From: Chitinophaga lutea
GTDB taxonomy: Bacteria > Bacteroidota > Bacteroidia > Chitinophagales > Chitinophagaceae
NCBI RefSeq assembly: GCF_003813775.1
Contig: NZ_RPDH01000003.1
Coordinates: 744,001 to 808,000, forward strand
DNA length: 64,000 bases
Direction: 5' to 3'
Shown here one piece after another: positions 34,565 through 41,400 of this stretch. The translations under genes were made by a program, and so were the position numbers. Positions within the stretch are counted from its first letter, which is position 1. Every line of letters starts with the position of its first letter. Under the pieces are notes generated by a model. The model did no database searches. It was not told the origin of the DNA and saw only the letters and a list, made by a program, of their open reading frames with translations.

Positions 34565-35833
34565 TTAGTGATTTTCGAATAGTAGTTTGTTGTGAACGAT
34601 TGCTTTTGCTTTACCTGTGAGTTCCATTCCCAGAAAGGGTGTATTGCGGCTTTTGGAACCGATATGCTGATCGGTGAACGTATATTTTTCGTCGGGTTCG
34701 AAGCAGGTGAGGTCCGCGATGGCGTCTTTGGCGATGGCCGTTTCCGGCAGGCCGAAGATGGCGCGGGGGGAAGTGGTGAGCATGGTGATGAGCCTGTCCA
34801 GCGGAACGTCCGGCAGCGCTTTGCGCAGTGCGCCGAAGCAGCTTTCGAGGCCGGTCATGCCGTTTTTGGCGTATTCGAACTCCACCTGTTTGGCGTCCCA
34901 GTCCTGCGGCTGGTGGTGCGTGGCGATGCAGTCCACGATACCGGATTTGATGGCGTCTTTCAGCGCCTGCACGTCGTCTGCCGAGCGGAGGGGCGGGTTC
35001 ACCTTCAGGAAACTGTTGTAGGTGACCATATCCGCTTCCGTAAACAGCAGGTGGTAGGGTGTCACCGAGCAGGTTACCTTGATGCCGTCCGCTTTGGCCG
35101 CGGCGATGAGCTCCACGCTTTTGCGGGTGCTGACGGCGGTGAAGTGGATATTGGAGCCGGTGTATTTCGCCAGTTCCAGGTCGCGGCGGATCATGATCTC
35201 CTCCGCGATGGCCGGTTTGCCCGGCATGCCCAGCTGGGTGGAGAAGATGCCTTCGTGCATGAGGCCGTGGCCGGAAATGCTGGTATCGTCCGGCAGCTGT
35301 ATAACGGTGCCGTTGAAGGCTTTCACGTACTGGAGGGCTTTGAGCATGATGCCTGAGGCCTGTACCGGTTTGAGGCCGTCGGAGAAGGCGATGGCGCCCG
35401 TTTGGCGCATTTCGTACATTTCCGCCAGGGAGGTGCCTTCCAGGTTTTTGCTGATGGCGCCGATGGGGAGCACGGTAACGGCTCCGTAGCGGGTTTTGCT
35501 CAGCACGTATTCGATCTGGGTTTTGGTGTGGAGGGCAGGCTGGGTGTTGGGGACGATCATGACGGTGGTGAAGCCGCCTTTGGCTGCGGCGTTGGCGCCG
35601 GAGCTGAGATCTTCCTTGTATTCCTGGCCCGGATCGCAGAATTGTGCAAAAACGTCCATCCACCCGGAGGAAACGTGCAGGTTATTGCCGGTGATCACTT
35701 TGGCGCCGTCCGCAGCAGCAATATTGTCTGCAATATTGGTGATGACGCCGTTCTGAATGAAGATATCCTGAGTTTGCCCGTGCAAAGGGGAGAGAGGAGC
35801 GATGATTTTTGCGCTTTTGATTAAAATCTGCAT
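34565..35833 (-). CDS. Dihydroorotase homologue lacking metal ligands (PyrC' type)
   Basis: A 422-residue amidohydrolase-fold protein closest to type I dihydroorotase (GGFTTVMIVPNTQP, GMTGLESCFGALRKAL, NTPFLGMELTGK). The metal site is degraded: the usual His-x-His is Phe62-Ala-Gln64, the Asp of ATDHAPH is His306, and the two intermediate His positions (in QLPDD and FTAVST) are also replaced. Only Asp152 of the expected ligands remains. Non-catalytic dihydroorotases of this kind serve as structural partners of aspartate transcarbamoylase in some bacteria. It heads a glycan operon with a good promoter. No pyrB gene is in the window. Confidence 0.88.
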   Translation of the reverse strand: MQILIKSAKIIAPLSPLHGQTQDIFIQNGVITNIADNIAAADGAKVITGNNLHVSSGWMDVFAQFCDPGQEYKEDLSSGANAAAKGGFTTVMIVPNTQPALHTKTQIEYVLSKTRYGAVTVLPIGAISKNLEGTSLAEMYEMRQTGAIAFSDGLKPVQASGIMLKALQYVKAFNGTVIQLPDDTSISGHGLMHEGIFSTQLGMPGKPAIAEEIMIRRDLELAKYTGSNIHFTAVSTRKSVELIAAAKADGIKVTCSVTPYHLLFTEADMVTYNSFLKVNPPLRSADDVQALKDAIKSGIVDCIATHHQPQDWDAKQVEFEYAKNGMTGLESCFGALRKALPDVPLDRLITMLTTSPRAIFGLPETAIAKDAIADLTCFEPDEKYTFTDQHIGSKSRNTPFLGMELTGKAKAIVHNKLLFENH

Positions 35834-35858
35834 TGTATAATTTTATCCCAATCAGGGG

Positions 35859-35866
35859 CAAATGTA
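35859..35866 (-). promoter_or_regulatory. -7 element of the dihydroorotase-like operon
   Basis: On the minus strand TACATTTG matches TAnnTTTG exactly, 26 bases before the ATG at 35833. A clear -33 was not found. Confidence 0.5.
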
Positions 35867-35964
35867 AGCATTTATGCTTTCATACGTATGCCCGTTTCGG
35901 GAGGGAATTTTGGAGGGATTGTTAAAAAAAGTGCACAAATTTTTCATAAAATGAAATTAATGTT

Positions 35965-35972
35965 TACATTTG
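35965..35972 (+). promoter_or_regulatory. -7 element of the tRNA-Pro gene
   Basis: TACATTTG, an exact TAnnTTTG match identical to the divergent one at 35859. A T-rich TTTTTC lies 19 bases upstream. The tRNA would carry a leader of about 58 nt. Confidence 0.5.
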
Positions 35973-36036
35973 CATCCCGTTGTAAACGAAGCGTCTTTGT
36001 TGCAGCGGCGGCAGTGAAAACTGCCGGTACCGGTTT

Positions 36037-36110
36037 CGGGACGTAGCGCAGCCCGGTAGCGCACTTGCATGGGGTGCAAGGGGTCGCTAGTTCGAATCTA
36101 GTCGTCCCGA
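36037..36110 (+). tRNA. tRNA-Pro (GGG)
   Basis: A 74-nt cloverleaf: acceptor CGGGACG/CGTCCCG with perfect 7-bp pairing, anticodon stem CTTGC/GCAAG around ATGGGGT (anticodon GGG, proline), T-loop TTCGAAT and discriminator A73. CCA is not encoded. Confidence 0.95.
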
Positions 36111-36117
36111 CAAGCTT

Positions 36118-36149
36118 TAAAGGTCATCAGTTTTCTGGTGGCCTTTTTT
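36118..36149 (+). terminator. Terminator of the tRNA-Pro transcript
   Basis: AAGGTCATCAG and CTGGTGGCCTT form an 11-position stem with a TTTT loop, followed by TTTTTT, 8 bases after the tRNA. Confidence 0.8.
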
Positions 36150-36186
36150 GTTATGAAAAAGGTAAATTGCTATTATAATCTCCACT

Positions 36187-36606
36187 ATGCCGATCTGTAG
36201 ATGTTCCGCCCAAACAAGCAAATCCTTAAAAGAATTCTATACTGAGGTTTCATCAGAGGACAATTCAGGAGTAGGTGGTCAGCAAATGTTAATCCTGATC
36301 GATATGATCGACCAGTTATTTGTTGAAACAGCGCTTTGGGGACTGACTTCGCATTACGACTTGGTCATATTGCCAAAAGATGATTGGAAATCTGACTGGT
36401 ATGTAAAGGTGTTGGCCTCGAGTTTTGGTGAATATCGGTTTGAATATTTGTTGCCGGAAAACAAAAGACCCTGGAAAAATGCGGTAGTGATAGGTGTCGC
36501 TACGAATTTGGCAGAGGCAAAAAAATATTTGCTTATTGCCATGCTTGAAAGCGAGGGCTGGCAGGGGAATACTGAATTGAAGAAGTTAGCTGAACAATAT
36601 ATATGA
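36187..36606 (+). CDS. AT-rich hypothetical protein
   Basis: A 139-residue soluble protein (MPICRCSAQTSKSLKEFYTE...). Segments such as LVILPKDDWKSDWYVKVLAS and WKNAVVIGVATNLAEAKKYL suggest a small alpha/beta fold; no family is recognised. It has no signal peptide. Codon use is AT-rich relative to its surroundings, and it lies 76 bases downstream of a tRNA gene, a position where acquired genes often settle. Whether translation starts at 36187 or later is unclear, since no ribosome-binding site is visible. Confidence 0.55.
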   Translation: MPICRCSAQTSKSLKEFYTEVSSEDNSGVGGQQMLILIDMIDQLFVETALWGLTSHYDLVILPKDDWKSDWYVKVLASSFGEYRFEYLLPENKRPWKNAVVIGVATNLAEAKKYLLIAMLESEGWQGNTELKKLAEQYI

Positions 36607-36911
36607 GTACAAGCTCCTTATTGGGTTGTGATGATGTAGTCGCCTGCCATATCAGTGCCGGCACCCGGCACTCGGGCTCCGGTATCAATCAGCAATAGCA
36701 GTTTTGTTATGTTGATGGGTAGCAGACCGGCCGGATTGATGGAGCGTTATCTGTTGAATGACCTGCTCCTGCTCAAAAACTCCTGATAATCGTTAACGTA
36801 AAAAATCACGGAAGCGGCACGCACACTGCAAACGATCGTTGCTGTGTGCGCGCGTGGTTTCATTCAAAGGGGATGCAGCCCTCCGGTTTGGCATTGCCGT
36901 AAATACGCCGT
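36607..36911. other. Intergenic region without a supported gene
   Basis: About 305 bases. Short broken frames are present, for instance around 36708-36786, but none has family features. No hairpin terminator or repeat stands out. It may be decayed coding sequence next to the AT-rich gene. Confidence 0.4.
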
Positions 36912-37310
36912 CTATTTCCCCTTCCTCCACCCAATCCCCGTTTCCTCATAATGCTTCATCTCCTCGATGTTACCAAAAAACGGCCGCACGTAATTAAAGA
37001 AACTGCGAAACGGAGCGCTCTGCCGGAATCCTTTCTCATGATCGTCTTTGGACGTCCAGTGAATGCGCACGATGTAGCGGTCGGGTTCCTCCACGCCCTT
37101 CACTACTTCATAGAACAGGCAATACGGCGATTCCTGTAAATGTTTGCCGCCGGCGGCATAGGCTTCTTCGAATTCTTTGTGTTTGTCTGCGGGTACTTTG
37201 TACCGGATGATCTCTACGGAGTGCGTCCTGCTGTCTGGCATGGTATTGTTTTTTTGAGCGAATGCGGTGTGGGTGATGAGCATCATCAGCATAAAAGCGA
37301 GCGTTTTCAT
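36912..37310 (-). CDS. Exported antibiotic-biosynthesis-monooxygenase (ABM) fold protein
   Basis: A 132-residue protein with a signal peptide (MKTLAFMLMMLITHTAFAQ) and one ABM ferredoxin-like domain: VEIIRYKVPADKHKEFEEAY, LFYEVVKGVEEPDRYIVRIHW and FRSFFNYVRPFFGNIEEMKHY. ABM proteins include cofactor-free quinone oxygenases and heme-degrading enzymes, but many are uncharacterised; export to the periplasm is less common. It is divergent from an HxlR regulator with a 77-base shared control region, the usual arrangement for a regulator and its target. Confidence 0.85.
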   Translation of the reverse strand: MKTLAFMLMMLITHTAFAQKNNTMPDSRTHSVEIIRYKVPADKHKEFEEAYAAGGKHLQESPYCLFYEVVKGVEEPDRYIVRIHWTSKDDHEKGFRQSAPFRSFFNYVRPFFGNIEEMKHYEETGIGWRKGK

Positions 37311-37315
37311 TTTCG

Positions 37316-37323
37316 TATATTTG
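37316..37323 (+). promoter_or_regulatory. -7 element of the HxlR regulator gene
   Basis: TATATTTG matches TAnnTTTG exactly, 64 bases upstream of ATG 37388 in the intergenic region shared with the divergent ABM gene. Confidence 0.4.
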
Positions 37324-37387
37324 ACTGCCGCAATGTTATCGAAATTAGCGGCGGCAAAAAATAACTTACCGAAAAGTAGGCCCGATC

Positions 37388-37753
37388 ATGATCACGCTCC
37401 GCGATAAAACATATACCTGTCCCATCGATGTGTCCCTGTCGTTTGTAAACGGCAAATGGAAAATACTGATACTGGGTCACCTGCATCAGTTTGAAAAAAG
37501 CAGTTACAGTCACCTGCGCGAAAACCTGCCGGGCGTGTCGGAGAAGATGCTGGCGCAGCAGCTGAAGGAACTGGAAGGGGATGGGCTGCTGATGAAAAAC
37601 GTTCTGTCGGCCAAACCCTACCGCGTGGAATACACCCTCACGGAACGCGGCCGTTCCCTTGCGCCGCTCACGGCATTCCTGAGCGAATGGGGCATTGATT
37701 ACCTGAAAGAAAACGGGATCGACTACCTGAAAGATCAGCACCTGTACAAATAA
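37388..37753 (+). CDS. HxlR-family transcriptional regulator
   Basis: A 121-residue winged-helix regulator. The N-terminal Cys in YTCPIDVSLSFVNGKWKILIL is the family position that senses redox or electrophile stress in several HxlR members. The helix-turn-helix and wing follow (LRENLPGVSEKMLAQQLKEL, DGLLMKNVLSAKPYRVEYTL). It probably binds the region it shares with the divergent ABM monooxygenase gene. The end of the gene is 4 bases from the stop of the convergent arginase-family gene. Confidence 0.92.
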   Translation: MITLRDKTYTCPIDVSLSFVNGKWKILILGHLHQFEKSSYSHLRENLPGVSEKMLAQQLKELEGDGLLMKNVLSAKPYRVEYTLTERGRSLAPLTAFLSEWGIDYLKENGIDYLKDQHLYK

Positions 37754-37757
37754 CGGC

Positions 37758-38657
37758 TCAGGGGAAAGCACGGCCGAGGCTTTCCGTTATGGCCGCGGCA
37801 ATGAGCCCGTGCTCGTCGAGCTGGGGATTGAAAACGGTGATGCTCATGCCGGTGATTTTTCCGGTGAGCAGCAATTGCCGGAGGAGATGCTCCACCTCAT
37901 CAAACCGCAGCCCTCCCGGCAACCGGTAGTCTACAGCGGGGTTCAATTCATCGGACAGTACATCCATATCGAAATGTATCCAGTAGTTTTTGAGGGGCGA
38001 TGCATCTATCTGCCCGAGCACCTGCGTGGTCACGGCCGTCATGCCCTGCTCGCGGATGGTTTGGAGCGGGAAGCGGCGGATGGCTGTTTCGCGGATGTCC
38101 GGGGAACCGTAAAGTATGGTTTCTTCTTCGTCGCGCTGGCCGATGTGGATGACGTTTTTTTCCTGTATATACGGTTCCCTGCCGTTGATATCTGTCAGAA
38201 TGGAGGGGCCGTGGCCGGTGACCAGCGCGAGGTCCATATCAGCCGTCTCGCCTGTTACGGAAGTTTCCGGGCTGTAGAAATCGGCATGCGCGTCGATGAA
38301 AATGAGGCCGTTAGGACCGTATGGCTGCAGGGCGCTCAGGATGCCCAGCAGGATACTGCAATCGCCGCCTAAAACAAGCACAAACCGGTTTCTTTGTACC
38401 GTTTCATCAACAGCCGCTCCCAACTGCAAGGAGAACTCGCGGAGCGTGCCGGGATTCAGGCATTGGGTGACCGGATCTCTTTTGGGGTTGTACCGGTCGT
38501 TGAGTGTGGGGACATGTATGACGGGCAACTGGTCGTTCAGCTGTTCCGCCAGCCCCGCCTGCAGCAGGCTTTGGGCCAGCAGTTCTACTCCCGAATGGCG
38601 CAATCCCAGTATAGACGGCGCCGAGAGTATCTGTATATGACGGCGTTGGAACGACAT
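37758..38657 (-). CDS. Arginase/agmatinase-family protein with GGDCS motif
   Basis: A 299-residue ureohydrolase-fold enzyme. The manganese motifs are LVLGGDC100-S, IDAHADF (Asp122, His124, Asp126) and WIHFDMDVLSDE. The first ligand, usually His in GGDHS, is Cys100; this variant occurs in part of the family and its substrate is uncertain, so arginine, agmatine or another guanidino compound are all possible. ATG 38657 (MSFQRRHIQ) is chosen; the open frame up to 38942 overlaps the divergent SRAP gene and is non-native. No polyamine or arginine genes are adjacent. Confidence 0.85.
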   Translation of the reverse strand: MSFQRRHIQILSAPSILGLRHSGVELLAQSLLQAGLAEQLNDQLPVIHVPTLNDRYNPKRDPVTQCLNPGTLREFSLQLGAAVDETVQRNRFVLVLGGDCSILLGILSALQPYGPNGLIFIDAHADFYSPETSVTGETADMDLALVTGHGPSILTDINGREPYIQEKNVIHIGQRDEEETILYGSPDIRETAIRRFPLQTIREQGMTAVTTQVLGQIDASPLKNYWIHFDMDVLSDELNPAVDYRLPGGLRFDEVEHLLRQLLLTGKITGMSITVFNPQLDEHGLIAAAITESLGRAFP

Positions 38658-38759
38658 GCCAACAAAGGCGCAAAGTGTATGCCATAACGTTTTCCTCCTT
38701 GCCACTGCTGCCTCATTTCCCGGGAATTTCACTATTTTGCCGGCATTAAAAACAAGCCG

Positions 38760-39584
38760 ATGTGCTATAGTTTCAGTGCCGACTTTCCCGAACTGGGCCG
38801 CGACCCCATGGCCGGCAGAACTTTCTCCCTCGAAGATCATCCCGAATTGCTGGAGCCGGTGATCGACGGGCTCAATTTCCCGCAGGTGAATGTACTCGCC
38901 AAAACCGAAGGCAAAGACGATTACGAAGTGACCGCCCAGCACTGGGGCTTTTTACCCGGCTATATCAGCAACGCCACCGCCGCCGCACAAATGCGGAAAG
39001 GCTATAAGGACGTGTCGGGACAGTTCGTAATGCCCAACCCGTTGCTGAACGCCAGGGGAGAGGAACTATTGCTGCCCCGGAAGATATTCCGCGGCGCGGC
39101 ACTCGAAAAACGGGTACTGGTGCCTGCCAACGGTTTCTACGAATGGATGCATCATTACCCGATGGGAAAAAAAGGGCAGCGCCTGAAAACACATATTTCC
39201 ATCCCGCATTTCATCTACATGCGGGAGCAGCCGGTGTTCTACCTGGCCGGTATCAGCAGAACGTGGACGGATCAGGAAACGGGAGAGATGACCGATACCT
39301 TTTCCATCGTCACCACGGACGCCAACGAGCTGTTATCGAAAATCCACAACAGCAAAAAACGCATGCCCGTTATCCTTCCGCCGGCACTGGCCGAGGAATG
39401 GCTGATGCATACGAACATGAGCGAAGAACGCATCCGCGAGCTCGCCGTTCACCAGCAGCGGAGCGAGATGATGGATGCCTATACGATCGGGAAGGATTTT
39501 AAAGCCTCGCCGGCGCCTAAAACCAAAGTGGCTTACCGGGAGCTGGAAGAAGATACCAACGGCACGCCCTTGACATTGTTTTAA
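38760..39584 (+). CDS. SRAP-domain protein (YedK/HMCES family)
   Basis: Forms a covalent thiazolidine link with abasic sites in single-stranded DNA and shields them during replication. The 274-residue protein begins MCYSF, so Cys2 becomes the N-terminal crosslinking residue after Met removal. LLNARGE, PANGFYEW and IHNSKKRMPVILP give the Asn, Glu and His catalytic positions. An insert HHYPMGKKGQRLKTHI follows the Glu motif, as in many Bacteroidota members. The gene is divergent from the arginase-family gene and is closed by a hairpin terminator. Confidence 0.95.
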   Translation: MCYSFSADFPELGRDPMAGRTFSLEDHPELLEPVIDGLNFPQVNVLAKTEGKDDYEVTAQHWGFLPGYISNATAAAQMRKGYKDVSGQFVMPNPLLNARGEELLLPRKIFRGAALEKRVLVPANGFYEWMHHYPMGKKGQRLKTHISIPHFIYMREQPVFYLAGISRTWTDQETGEMTDTFSIVTTDANELLSKIHNSKKRMPVILPPALAEEWLMHTNMSEERIRELAVHQQRSEMMDAYTIGKDFKASPAPKTKVAYRELEEDTNGTPLTLF

Positions 39585-39607
39585 ACGATAGCCGCTTTTA
39601 AATAGGA

Positions 39608-39640
39608 ATGTCCGCCGCATTGCGTGGCGGACATTTTATT
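39608..39640. terminator. Terminator of the SRAP gene
   Basis: ATGTCCGCC and GGCGGACAT form a 9-bp stem, followed by TTTTATT on the plus strand. On the other strand it directly follows the stop of a 20-codon frame. Confidence 0.7.
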
Positions 39641-39701
39641 ACAACTGAATGCCGAAAACCAGCGCCAGCAGTACTAACAATAACCAGATGAGAAATTCCA
39701 T
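39639..39701 (-). CDS. Candidate 20-residue membrane microprotein
   Basis: ATG at 39701 encodes MEFLIWLLLVLLALVFGIQL and stop: one complete hydrophobic helix, comparable in size and style to KdpF-like peptides. On the same strand an exact -7 element (TATATTTG) lies at 39773-39780, AGGAAAAG precedes the start, and a hairpin follows the stop. No homologue is claimed. Confidence 0.35.
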   Translation of the reverse strand: MEFLIWLLLVLLALVFGIQL

Positions 39702-39772
39702 TGGGTCAATCTTTTCCTGCAGATCATACCTGTGATGGATCTGCAACGTGTATGTTGAATTCCACAGGAATG

Positions 39773-39780
39773 CAAATATA
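39773..39780 (-). promoter_or_regulatory. -7 element upstream of the 20-residue frame
   Basis: On the minus strand TATATTTG matches TAnnTTTG. The leader would hold the 7-bp hairpin GCAGATC/GATCTGC before the 39701 ATG. Confidence 0.35.
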
Positions 39781-39782
39781 AT

Positions 39783-39815
39783 AAAGCAGCCGGTATCATC
39801 GATCACCGGCTGCTT
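39783..39815 (-). terminator. Terminator of the first SusC/SusD operon
   Basis: On the minus strand AAGCAGCCGGT and ACCGGCTGCTT form an 11-bp stem followed by TATTATATTT, 5 bases after the susD-like stop. Confidence 0.8.
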
Positions 39816-39819
39816 CGTA

Positions 39820-41394
39820 TCAGTTCGTCGGAACGGGATATTCCGCCAGCGGTTTTTTATCCCACCAGAGCCTCGTGAAGTTTTCGTCCGGCCCGCCCAG
39901 CATGCCTACTGCGGCATCATACGCCGCCCGGTTGGTGGATATTTCCACGGGCGGATAGGTCACTCTCCGCACCAGCCCGGTCCGCGGAATGTTGGGGCTT
40001 TCGGTAGCGATGATGGCATATCCTCTGGGGTAACCGGTCCTTCTCCTTTCGGCCCAGGCTTCCCAGCCGTCGGGGTAAAGGGCGATCCATTTCTGGGTGA
40101 TGATCTGTTCGAGGCGGCGCTCAAAACTGCCTGCATCGTCGTATTTGACGGGAATGTCGCTCATGGCCGGGCTGTTCCATTTGTCCGCCAGCGCTGCGGG
40201 CGTGGTAGTGCGGTTCTGGTAGTCGGTGATCTCCGTACCGGTAGCGGCTACACGTTCAGACAGCGAGAGGGCGATGCCCTGGTTGTACAGGTCCTTCGCA
40301 GTACCGCCCATGTTCCAGCCCCGGAGCGCACCTTCCGCGCGCAGAAAGGCCACTTCCGCGGCGCTCAGCACACGGTTGGGGGTGAGGGTGCCTTTACGGT
40401 CGGGGGAGAGCCATTTGGCGCCAACGAACGACGTTACATTGGCCAGCTGGCTGCCTCTTTCGGAGGCGGGTAGCCCGTTGCGCAGGCCGGTGAATTTACC
40501 GCCGGTCACGGAAGGGGAAAAGTATTCCTGCATGCGCCGGTCGTTATACCCGGTGAGCGCGCTGATCATGGTGGCGCTGGCGCGGAAGTCGATCAGGTAG
40601 GTGATGCGCGATAATATATTCACGCTGTTGGTGGTGGACAATACGTGGGCGTTATCGTCGTTGGTGGTGATCACGCCGTCCGCGACGGCTTTTTCCGCCT
40701 GCGTTCTGGCGGTAGACGGGTTGGCGTAAGCGATGCGCAGCGCCAGGCGCAACCGCATCGAATTGGCGAGCTTCAGCCACCTGGCGGCGCTGCCGGCATA
40801 TACCTGGTCGTGCGTGCCGAAGCCATTGGCTGTGGGGTGCTGTTTCAGCACGGCGGCCGCTTCGTCGAGCGTTTTGAAGAAATCCGCGTAGATATCTTCC
40901 TGCCTGTCGAAAGCCACGCTGTTGCTCTGTTCCCCGAAATGTGAATAGATCACCGGCCCGAAATAATCGGTCATCCTGCCGTACAGCACCACGCGCCATA
41001 TTTTCGCGATGGCATTGGCTACGGGGAGGTTATTTTCCGCGGTGACTTTTTCGGTGAGGAACAGCTGCGGAGCGGCCTTTGTATAAAAGTCCTTCCAGAA
41101 CAGATCCACCCACGAGCCGTTCGGCACGAACTGGTCGGTGCTGAAGCTGGCCGGCACGCTCGTGAAATACTGGGCGTACATGTCGGCATGCAACGTTTGC
41201 CCCACTTCCACATATACGGCGCAAAGCCCGTGGTACTGCGAAAACGCAAACGCCTGTCCGATCAGGGCGGGAGAGATGTCGTCTTCCGGCAAAAGGTTTT
41301 CCGGCGTGTTCAGTTTGTCGAACCGTTTGGTGCAGCCCGTAACCGCCAGGCAGAGCAGCAGCCATATGAGGAGAGATTGGATATGCTTTTTCAT
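39820..41394 (-). CDS. SusD/RagB-family outer-membrane glycan-binding lipoprotein
   Basis: A 524-residue surface lipoprotein that captures substrate for its SusC partner. The signal MKKHIQSLLIWLLLCLAVTGC has a lipobox ending in Cys21. The body is the TPR-like SusD_like_2 type: AKIWRVVLYGRMTDYFGPVIYS, RWLKLANSMRLRLALRIAYA, AEVAFLRAEGALRGW and a C-terminal FERRLEQIITQKWIALYPDG. It follows the susC-like gene by 6 bases. A LacI-type regulator and palindromic operators upstream suggest sugar-controlled expression. Substrate is unknown. Confidence 0.93.
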   Translation of the reverse strand: MKKHIQSLLIWLLLCLAVTGCTKRFDKLNTPENLLPEDDISPALIGQAFAFSQYHGLCAVYVEVGQTLHADMYAQYFTSVPASFSTDQFVPNGSWVDLFWKDFYTKAAPQLFLTEKVTAENNLPVANAIAKIWRVVLYGRMTDYFGPVIYSHFGEQSNSVAFDRQEDIYADFFKTLDEAAAVLKQHPTANGFGTHDQVYAGSAARWLKLANSMRLRLALRIAYANPSTARTQAEKAVADGVITTNDDNAHVLSTTNSVNILSRITYLIDFRASATMISALTGYNDRRMQEYFSPSVTGGKFTGLRNGLPASERGSQLANVTSFVGAKWLSPDRKGTLTPNRVLSAAEVAFLRAEGALRGWNMGGTAKDLYNQGIALSLSERVAATGTEITDYQNRTTTPAALADKWNSPAMSDIPVKYDDAGSFERRLEQIITQKWIALYPDGWEAWAERRRTGYPRGYAIIATESPNIPRTGLVRRVTYPPVEISTNRAAYDAAVGMLGGPDENFTRLWWDKKPLAEYPVPTN

Positions 41395-41400
41395 CGTCTT

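Noticed and set aside
34565-35833. Active dihydroorotase (pyrC)
   Set aside because: Most metal ligands are replaced, including the His-x-His pair, so the catalytic name was not given.
36037-36911. Integrated element at tRNA-Pro
   Set aside because: No integrase and no second copy of the tRNA 3' end was seen downstream; only an AT-rich orphan gene.
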